Shown here: positions 6,842 to 11,388 of the stretch, piece after piece | How the letters are laid out: every line of letters begins with the position of its first letter | Numbering within the stretch: position 1 is the first letter of the stretch | Origin: Gammaproteobacteria bacterium | GTDB taxonomy: Bacteria; Pseudomonadota; Gammaproteobacteria; Pseudomonadales; Azotimanducaceae_A | Direction of reading: 5' to 3' | NCBI GenBank assembly: GCA_026713405.1 | Contig: JAPOON010000240.1 | Span: 1 to 11,388, forward strand | DNA: 11,388 nucleotides | Translations under genes and position numbers: made by a program | The notes under the pieces: generated by a model | Seen by the model: the letters and a program-made list of their open reading frames with translations, nothing else | Database searches by the model: none | Told to the model about the DNA's origin: nothing

Positions 6842-7612
6842 TCACTTCTCGTCGGCCCCGCTGCCGAAACCGGCCGCGTCGCCCGTTTCAACGAATGCAT
6901 CGCGCGACTTCTGGGAATCTTCATGCAGGTACATCTCGAGGGTAAGCCCCTGCTCGCGCCGGTACGCCTGGTCGATGTCCGAGGTTTCGATGCCGTTCAG
7001 GGCCTGCTTGGCGATACGCAGGGCATCGCGGCTCTTCGAGGCGATGACGGCGGCGAACTCCCGGGCTGCGGCCGCGTGCCCGGCCCGGGGGACGAGGCGC
7101 GCGATGCCGCCGAGGCGCCAGGCTTCCTCGGCGGTGATCTGCCCGCCGGTGAGAAAGGCGGCGCGTACGCTGGCGTGGGGCACGATGCGTTGCAGGTGGG
7201 CGGCCCCGCCCATGGCGCCGCGGTCGATCTCGGGCAGTGCGAAGTAGGCGTCGTCCGCGGCGACGATGGCATCGCTGGCACCGCACAGGCCAATGCCGCC
7301 GCCGAGCACGAAACCGTGGGGTGCGGTCACCACCGGCACCTCGCAACGGTGCACCGCGCGGAAGCTCAGGTAGTTGCCCCGGTTCACCTCGACGATGCGG
7401 TTGGGGTCTGCCTGCAGTTCCTTGATGTCGACGCCGGCGCAGAACCCACGGCCCTCGGCGCGGATCAACAGGCAGCGCACCTGCTTGCGCTCGGCCAGCC
7501 CATGGATGATTCCGGGCAGTTCGAGCCACAGGCTGGAGTCGAAAGCGTTGACCGGCGGGTGATCGAAAACGATCTCGCCGATGCGGTCGCGGACATCCAC
7601 CTCAAAGGGCAT
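6842..7612 (-). CDS. echA20: EchA20-like crotonase-fold enzyme (steroid ring D cleavage)
   Basis: The 256-residue product is a crotonase-superfamily enzyme. The oxyanion-hole segments are RGFCAGVDIKEL (55-66) and FVLGGGIGLCGASD (101-114). It matches remembered mycobacterial EchA20 (Rv3550, about 247 residues) at DHPPVNA, LIRAEGRGF-x-AGVDIKE, NRG-x-x-x-x-FRAV, VPV, LPE-x-(D/E)RGA, AAHL-x-R-(L/I)-VP, YR-x-EQG and RDAFV. EchA20 hydrolyses the beta-diketone ring D of HIEC-CoA, giving a monocyclic CoA ester (COCHEA-CoA) for IpdAB. The start is ATG at 7612 with a strong GGAGGAGG (7623-7630) upstream. The C-terminus has a short Gly/Ala/Asp-rich tail absent from the mycobacterial protein as I recall it. 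The gene is divergent from the SDR at 7795 across a palindrome-bearing spacer. A general enoyl-CoA hydratase is the alternative, but the motif pattern favours EchA20. Confidence 0.85.
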   Translation of the reverse strand: MPFEVDVRDRIGEIVFDHPPVNAFDSSLWLELPGIIHGLAERKQVRCLLIRAEGRGFCAGVDIKELQADPNRIVEVNRGNYLSFRAVHRCEVPVVTAPHGFVLGGGIGLCGASDAIVAADDAYFALPEIDRGAMGGAAHLQRIVPHASVRAAFLTGGQITAEEAWRLGGIARLVPRAGHAAAAREFAAVIASKSRDALRIAKQALNGIETSDIDQAYRREQGLTLEMYLHEDSQKSRDAFVETGDAAGFGSGADEK

Positions 7613-7651
7613 CCGGTTCTGCCTCCTCCGTCGTTGCGGGCTTCGTCGTCA

Positions 7652-7680
7652 GTGTACTGTTTGGTAGGGAGCCCACCAAA
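7652..7680 (-). promoter_or_regulatory. Candidate sigma70 promoter for echA20
   Basis: On the minus strand TTGGTG (7675-7680) and TACACT (7652-7657) are separated by the ideal 17 bp. The predicted start would lie about 33 bp upstream of the echA20 ATG. Hexamer matches are modest (3/6 and 4/6), but the spacing, the position and the overlap with the palindrome at 7660-7682 make it credible. Confidence 0.4.
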
Positions 7681-7682
7681 CG
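7660..7682. promoter_or_regulatory. 23-bp hyphenated palindrome GTTTGGT-N9-ACCAAAC, probable operator
   Basis: The two 7-bp arms (7660-7666 and 7676-7682) are perfect reverse complements around a 9-bp centre. The site lies in the 182-bp spacer between the divergent echA20-like and SDR genes. It covers the predicted -35 box and spacer of the echA20 promoter, a typical repressor position. Size and symmetry fit a dimeric helix-turn-helix regulator. It does not match the mycobacterial KstR2 motif as I recall it (AnCAAGnnCTTGnT). Which protein binds is unknown. Confidence 0.5.
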
Positions 7683-7794
7683 CGCACTTGGCAAGGCTGA
7701 TTCTACGCAAATAAAGTTTGAGGGAGTGGCTTCGTTTCTCTATCGTTAGTTTCCTTTCCCGAAAACGACGACGGCACCGGTTGGCACGGCTATC

Positions 7795-8571
7795 GTGGCG
7801 CGCTTCGACGACAAAGTGGTTCTGGTCACGGGCGGCACCCGCGGTATCGGCCGGGGCATTGTCGATGCGTTTCTCGAGCGCGGCGCGCGGGTTTACTCCT
7901 GTGCGCGCAATGCGCCGCCGAACGCCGCCACCGGCGGCGCCGACGCCGTCGAGTTCCTGCAGGCGGACGTTCGCGATGCCGGACAGGTTCAGCACCTGAT
8001 CGAGGCCGTGCTGGGACGTGCAGGGCGTCTCGATGTGCTGGTCAACAATGCCGGGGGCAGCCCGGCGGTGGATGCCGCAACCGTCTCGCCCCGGTTCACG
8101 GAAGCGATCATCCGGCTGAATCTGCTCGCGCCTCTTATTGTCAGTCAGCAGGCTTACCCGGCCCTGAAGGAGGCCCGGGGGTCGATCGTCAACATTGCCA
8201 GCGTCTCGGGAATCCGGCCCTCTCCGGGGACGGTGGCCTACGGCGCGGCAAAGGCGGGGCTACTCTCGGCCACCGTATCCCTCGCGCAGGAGTGGGGGCC
8301 GGAGGTGCGGGTGAACGCTATCGTTGCCGGGCTCATCAAGACCGCTTCCGATGCGGCGGACGAGCACTACGGTGGACGCGCAGGCATCGAGAAGATCGAG
8401 AGCCGGTTGCCGGCGCGGCGCATGGGAACGGCGCAGGACATCGCCGATGCCTGCCTGTACCTCGCCTCGGACGCGGCGGCCTACGTCTCCGGGGCGGCGC
8501 TGGAAGTTTTCGGAGGCGGCGAACCGCCGAGCTTCCTGTCGTTCGTGGAGGATGCGCTCAAGGACGGCTGA
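7795..8571 (+). CDS. SDR oxidoreductase, Rv3549c-like, divergent from echA20
   Basis: This is a 258-residue classical SDR with TGGTRGIG (12-19), NNAG (84-87), Asn109 and the catalytic Ser136, Tyr149, Lys153. Features such as NNAGGSP, SPRF, LNLLAPL, SVSG-x-RPSPGT-x-AYGAAKAG, HYG and a C-terminal GGGE-x-P-x-FL recall mycobacterial Rv3549c. That gene also lies divergently beside echA20 in the KstR2 regulon; the comparison is from memory. The reaction of this group is not established to my knowledge; oxidation or reduction of an alcohol or ketone on a steroid fragment or its CoA ester is the natural guess. The start is GTG at 7795, chosen because the family N-terminus (RFDDKVVLVTGG) follows at once. 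No good ribosome site is visible before it. A weak TTGAGG/TATCGT pair (7719-7724/7741-7746) could be its promoter. Confidence 0.87.
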   Translation: MARFDDKVVLVTGGTRGIGRGIVDAFLERGARVYSCARNAPPNAATGGADAVEFLQADVRDAGQVQHLIEAVLGRAGRLDVLVNNAGGSPAVDAATVSPRFTEAIIRLNLLAPLIVSQQAYPALKEARGSIVNIASVSGIRPSPGTVAYGAAKAGLLSATVSLAQEWGPEVRVNAIVAGLIKTASDAADEHYGGRAGIEKIESRLPARRMGTAQDIADACLYLASDAAAYVSGAALEVFGGGEPPSFLSFVEDALKDG

Positions 8572-8581
8572 CGCCGGCGTG

Positions 8582-8600
8582 CTGCCCCGCCATGGGGCAG
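8582..8600. terminator. Hairpin CTGCCCC-GCCAT-GGGGCAG between convergent genes
   Basis: A perfect 7-bp stem (8582-8588 with 8594-8600) and a 5-nt loop lie 10 bp after the SDR stop, in the 80-bp gap shared with the lrp gene read from the other strand. Neither side has a T-run, so it is not a textbook intrinsic terminator. Its position between convergent ends suggests a weak bidirectional terminator or 3'-end-stabilising stem. Confidence 0.35.
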
Positions 8601-8651
8601 GTCCCCGGACGCTTGGTTTACGGACCTTGCTTCCGGCGGTGCCCCGTGTGC

Positions 8652-9119
8652 TCAGCGGTCGACGATGCGCCCCCAGCGATAATCGTATTTCAGGTTCTTG
8701 ACCGTCAGCGTCGTCTCCGCGTGCCGCACCCCGGCAATGGACATGATCTCGTCGTTCACCAGGCGCACCAGCTCGGCGCCGTCCTCGACGATGGTGATTG
8801 CCAGGATGTCGTAACGGCCCAGCATGGTGGCGGCGAAACCGATGAAGGGCAGGCCGGCGATGCGCTCGGCGATCTCGGCGATGCGGTGCAGGTCGACGCG
8901 GATGCCGATGTAGGCCATCACCGGCTGCCTGGCGCCGGCGAAGCAGGTGACGGCGGTAATGCGGATCATGTTGTTCGCCTGCAGGCGCTTGATGCGCGCG
9001 CGTACCGTCCCTTCGGCAAGGCCGAGGTCCAGGGCGATCTCGCGATTGCTCATGCGGGCATCCCGGGCCAGGTGTTCCAGGATCTGCCGGTCCACATCGT
9101 CGAACCGTCGCGCGCTCAC
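8652..9119 (-). CDS. Lrp/AsnC family transcriptional regulator (second of a tandem pair)
   Basis: The 155-residue protein has an N-terminal winged helix-turn-helix (about 6-55; recognition region SNREIALDLGLAEGTVRAR at 24-42). An AsnC/RAM ligand-binding domain follows (about 65-150) with the usual GRYDILAITIVED turn (101-113) and GVRHAETTLTVKNLK (130-144). Length is typical. Proteins of this family assemble as dimers to octamers and bind amino acids or other small effectors. The GTG start (9117-9119) overlaps the stop of the upstream lrp paralogue in a GTGA, so translation is probably coupled and the two proteins may form hetero-oligomers. The target is unknown; the nearest metabolic genes are steroid catabolic. 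Confidence 0.9.
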   Translation of the reverse strand: MSARRFDDVDRQILEHLARDARMSNREIALDLGLAEGTVRARIKRLQANNMIRITAVTCFAGARQPVMAYIGIRVDLHRIAEIAERIAGLPFIGFAATMLGRYDILAITIVEDGAELVRLVNDEIMSIAGVRHAETTLTVKNLKYDYRWGRIVDR

Positions 9120-9631
9120 AGCCTTGGCACCTGCTCGGAAACATACTTGCGCACATCGACGGTGAGCGCGGGCGTCAGCCGGCCGATGCCGTCCACCTGC
9201 GACACCTCCGTGTGCAGGAAGGTGGCAAGTTGCTCGAACGACTGGGCCGCCACAAGAATCTCGAGGTCGTTGGGGCCCGTGGTCAGGTTGACGGAGAACA
9301 CTTCGGGAAGGGCCGCAAGATCGAGCCCCACGGCTTCGGCGCTGCGGTTTTCCACCTCGATGCCGATTGCGATCAGCAGATCGAAGCCCGCGGCCGCAAA
9401 ATCGGTGACCGCCACCACGCGCATGAAACCGGCAGCCTCCATGGCACGAATGCGCTTGCGCACCGTTGCCGGCGAGGTTTTGGCCCGCGCGGCGATGTCG
9501 CGCGTGGGCATGCGGCCGTCCTCGCGCAGGAGCGCGATGATCCGTTCGTCGAGAGCGTCCGGCTCGAAGGCGGGGTGTGGGCCGTCTGCGCCAGAGGCCC
9601 GGTTTGCGGATGAGGTTGTCAAATCAGCCAA
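9116..9631 (-). CDS. Lrp/AsnC family transcriptional regulator (first of a tandem pair)
   Basis: The 171-residue protein has a polar 25-residue N-terminal extension. A winged helix-turn-helix follows (about 26-75; PTRDIAARAKTSPATVRKR at 42-60), then an AsnC/RAM effector domain (about 85-165). It is clearly distinct from its downstream paralogue, and the acidic turn GPNDLEILVAAQS (119-131) lacks the final Asp seen in many Lrp proteins, hinting at a different ligand or none. The start is assigned to TTG at 9629-9631. No ATG or GTG lies in a sensible place and the ribosome site is weak, so a start slightly downstream is possible. It is the first gene of a two-gene unit divergent from fadD3, the classic layout for an Lrp-type regulator of its neighbour. 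Confidence 0.85.
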   Translation of the reverse strand: MADLTTSSANRASGADGPHPAFEPDALDERIIALLREDGRMPTRDIAARAKTSPATVRKRIRAMEAAGFMRVVAVTDFAAAGFDLLIAIGIEVENRSAEAVGLDLAALPEVFSVNLTTGPNDLEILVAAQSFEQLATFLHTEVSQVDGIGRLTPALTVDVRKYVSEQVPRL

Positions 9632-9699
9632 GTTCGCACCCGTTGTCGCGTTGGCCCGCAGCGTCGCCGCGGCGGTGGCCAGTAGCCAAACCCGAGCAA

Positions 9700-9729
9700 A
9701 TCATACGGATTCGATCTGCGTATTGTACA
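9700..9729 (-). promoter_or_regulatory. Candidate promoter for the lrp-lrp pair
   Basis: On the minus strand TGTACA (9724-9729, 4/6 to TTGACA) and TATGAT (9700-9705, 5/6 to TATAAT) are 18 bp apart. This places a transcript start roughly 60 bp upstream of the first lrp gene. The -35 box lies inside the left arm of the palindrome at 9722-9744, consistent with autoregulation. Confidence 0.45.
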
Positions 9730-9744
9730 TTCCAGTTGGACAAT
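9722..9744. promoter_or_regulatory. 23-bp palindrome ATTGTACA-N7-TGGACAAT, probable Lrp-type operator
   Basis: Arms at 9722-9729 and 9737-9744 match as reverse complements at 7 of 8 positions around a 7-bp centre. The site lies between the divergent lrp pair and fadD3 and overlaps the predicted -35 boxes of both promoters. Lrp/AsnC proteins typically bind imperfect palindromes of about 15 bp or longer and often control a divergent neighbour, so this is the best candidate binding site for the adjacent regulators. Confidence 0.5.
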
Positions 9745-9765
9745 GCATTTCTGTTTGCGTATCTA
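9736..9765 (+). promoter_or_regulatory. Candidate promoter for fadD3
   Basis: TTGGAC (9736-9741) and TATCTA (9760-9765) are 18 bp apart on the plus strand. The -10 match is weak (3/6), so activator help would be expected. The -35 lies within the right arm of the palindrome at 9722-9744. The leader to the ATG at 9812 would be about 40 nt. Confidence 0.3.
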
Positions 9766-9811
9766 TTGCGGCAAGAATTGCCGATTTCACCCGTCCACGA
9801 AAGACGCTTGC

Positions 9812-11362
9812 ATGAACCTCGATCGTACGATTCCCCAGATTCTGGAGCAGGCCGCGGATGCTCATCCCGATCGCCCGGCCATCGTGGACGACACAGGCGC
9901 ACTGACCTTTCGAGCGCTGCACGCGAGGGCCAGGGCGATTGCGAAAGCTGTCGTGGCCACGGGCCTCGAGCCGGGCGACCGTTTTGCCATCTGGGCGCCG
10001 AACACGCCGGACTGGGTGGCGGCGGCGCTCGCCGGCCAGCAGGCCGGTGGCGTGCTGGTGCCGTTGAACACACGGTTCAAGGGCGGGGAAGCGGCGGACA
10101 TCGTGCGCCGCGCCGGGGTACGGCTGGCGTTTGCGATGGGCGAATTTCTCGGCGTCGACTTCGCGGCCACCCTGGAACGGCAGGCCTGCCCGGGCCTCGA
10201 ACGGGTGGTGCGCCTGGGTACGATTGCCGGGCCGCAATCGCTGGCTGGGTTTGCCGGCCTGGGAGACGGCGTATCGGAGGCGGAACTGGATACCCGAATC
10301 GAGGCGGTGCGCCCCACCGATCTGTCCGACATCCTGTACACCTCCGGGACCACCGGGGCGCCCAAGGGTGCGATGACCACCCACGGGCAGAACATCGCCG
10401 TATTCGAAGAGTGGTCCGACGCGGTGGGGCTGTGCGCCCAGGACCGGTATCTGGTGGTGAACCCCTTCTTTCACTCCTTCGGCTACAAGGCGGGCTGGCT
10501 GGCGGCGCTGCTGCGCGGGGCGACCATCTACCCGGAAACCCGGTTCGATGTGGAACGGGTGCTGCAGCAGATCGAACGGCACCGCATCACCATGCTGCCG
10601 GGCCCGCCGACGCTGTTCCAGACGTTGCTGGCCCATTCGGCCACCGCCAGCGCGGACTTGAGTTCGCTGCGTTGCGCGGTGACCGGCGCCGCCGTGGTGC
10701 CGGTGCAACTCGTCAAGGACATGAAGCGGGAACTCGGCTTCGACGAGGTGTACACGGCCTATGGCCTGACCGAGTCTTCGGGCGTGGTCTCGCTGTGCGA
10801 CCGCGAGGCCGACTTCGAGACCATTGCCAGCACCTGCGGGCGGGCCATGCGCGGGGTGGAGATACGCATTGCCGATGCACAGGGCAAGGCCCTGCCCGCC
10901 GGCGAGCCGGGGGAGGTCTGGGTGCGGGGCTTCAACGTGATGCAGGGGTATCTCGACGACCCGGAGGCGACCGCCGCGGCCATAACGCCCTCGGGCTGGC
11001 TCAGGACCGGCGATGTGGGCGTGCTCGACGGGCGCGGCTACCTCAAGATCACCGACCGCCTGAAAGACATGTACATCTGCGGCGGTTTCAACTGCTACCC
11101 GGCAGAGATCGAGAACCTGCTGCTCGGCCACCCGGACATCGCGGAGGTTGCGGTCATCGGCACACCGGACGAGCGGCTCGGCGAAGTGGGGCATGCTTTC
11201 GTCGTGCGAAAACCGGGCAGCTCCCCAGACCCCGGGGAACTGATCGAGTGGGCCCGTGCGCGGATGGCCAACTTCAAGGCGCCGCGGCACGTCAGCTACC
11301 TGGACGAACTGCCCCGCAACGCCACCGGCAAGGTGCAGAAGTTCCTGCTGAGGCCGGGCTGA
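9812..11362 (+). CDS. fadD3: FadD3-like acyl-CoA synthetase (HIP-CoA ligase)
   Basis: FadD3 activates HIP, the propionate side-chain form of the steroid C/D rings, to HIP-CoA using ATP. The 516-residue ANL-family enzyme has the P-loop YTSGTTGAPKGA (176-187), YGLTE (317-321), TGDVG (399-403), the hinge region DRLKDMYICGGFN (415-427) and the catalytic Lys507 in NATGK. It matches remembered mycobacterial FadD3 (Rv3561, about 503 residues) at NPFFH-x-FGYKAG, ERHRIT-x-LPGPPT, AVTGAA-x-VPV, ITDRLKDMYICGGFN and RLGEVG-x-AFVV. The ATG at 9812 is preferred over an in-frame ATG at 9743, which would add 23 Cys-rich residues foreign to the family and overlap the promoter region; the ribosome site is weak (GAAAG). 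It is divergent from the lrp pair. Further catabolic genes may follow past the window edge. Confidence 0.87.
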   Translation: MNLDRTIPQILEQAADAHPDRPAIVDDTGALTFRALHARARAIAKAVVATGLEPGDRFAIWAPNTPDWVAAALAGQQAGGVLVPLNTRFKGGEAADIVRRAGVRLAFAMGEFLGVDFAATLERQACPGLERVVRLGTIAGPQSLAGFAGLGDGVSEAELDTRIEAVRPTDLSDILYTSGTTGAPKGAMTTHGQNIAVFEEWSDAVGLCAQDRYLVVNPFFHSFGYKAGWLAALLRGATIYPETRFDVERVLQQIERHRITMLPGPPTLFQTLLAHSATASADLSSLRCAVTGAAVVPVQLVKDMKRELGFDEVYTAYGLTESSGVVSLCDREADFETIASTCGRAMRGVEIRIADAQGKALPAGEPGEVWVRGFNVMQGYLDDPEATAAAITPSGWLRTGDVGVLDGRGYLKITDRLKDMYICGGFNCYPAEIENLLLGHPDIAEVAVIGTPDERLGEVGHAFVVRKPGSSPDPGELIEWARARMANFKAPRHVSYLDELPRNATGKVQKFLLRPG

Positions 11363-11388
11363 AACTTTGTTGGTTCTACTGCGCGTCG

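Noticed and set aside
6607..6924. 105-codon minus-strand frame whose stop overlaps the ipdF start codon (GTGA)
   Set aside because: The overlap looks like coupling, but the frame runs through the echA20 3' end out of frame and its basic, low-complexity product shows no domain.
8652..9631. Siroheme decarboxylase pair (AhbA/AhbB or NirDLGH), which are also tandem Lrp-like proteins
   Set aside because: The hallmark GVTHNYxRxHxYNLWF-type stretch is absent. Both proteins have the normal AsnC effector-domain pattern and no heme genes are nearby.
9743..9811. Upstream ATG extending FadD3 by 23 residues
   Set aside because: The added Cys-rich residues are not family-like and the region holds the palindrome and likely promoter.
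8292..9815. Plus-strand open frame of 507 codons
   Set aside because: It crosses the end of the SDR gene, the intergenic hairpin and both lrp genes in antisense. No recognisable domain.
9701..11290. Minus-strand open frame of 529 codons
   Set aside because: It is antisense to fadD3, which has complete adenylate-forming enzyme motifs. Its composition (His, Arg, Gly, Pro rich) is that of a shadow frame.

Overview
The window is GC-rich, densely coding DNA with mixed ATG, GTG and TTG starts. It most likely comes from a Pseudomonadota-like (proteobacterial) steroid degrader. The phylum is an inference from gene content; an actinobacterial origin is not excluded, because the key enzymes resemble the KstR2 regulon of Mycobacterium.

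Left part. A 2,4-dienoyl-CoA reductase / old-yellow-enzyme family gene runs leftwards off the window edge (1-1403, minus). A 269-bp gap follows, AT-rich at its right end. Next is a rightward orphan AAA ATPase with a DUF4143 nuclease-like tail (1673-3043), which looks like an accessory insertion.

Middle. Four minus-strand genes follow in transcription order echA20-like (6842-7612), ipdF-like SDR (5825-6610), long-form hisG (4764-5639) and a spinster-like MFS transporter (3146-4729). hisG and the transporter are only 34 bp apart and look co-transcribed. A second SDR (7795-8571, plus) diverges from echA20 across a 182-bp spacer holding a clean hyphenated palindrome.

Right part. Two Lrp/AsnC regulators (8652-9119 and 9116-9631, minus) overlap by 4 bp. 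They diverge from a fadD3-like acyl-CoA synthetase (9812-11362, plus). The spacer holds a 23-bp palindrome that overlaps both predicted -35 boxes.

How the genes fit together. FadD3, IpdF and EchA20 are the known enzymes that activate HIP (the C/D-ring remnant of sterols and bile acids) and take it through ring D opening. The divergent SDR resembles mycobacterial Rv3549c, which also sits divergently next to echA20. The window is therefore part of a steroid C/D-ring catabolic locus. The other partners (ipdAB, ipdC, acyl-CoA dehydrogenases, thiolase) are not here and may lie outside. No TetR/KstR2-type regulator is visible; the tandem Lrp pair is the local candidate regulator. The unexpected members are hisG, a histidine-biosynthesis gene alone in a steroid locus, and the DUF4143 ATPase. 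No rRNA, tRNA, CRISPR array or transposase was recognised by reading.
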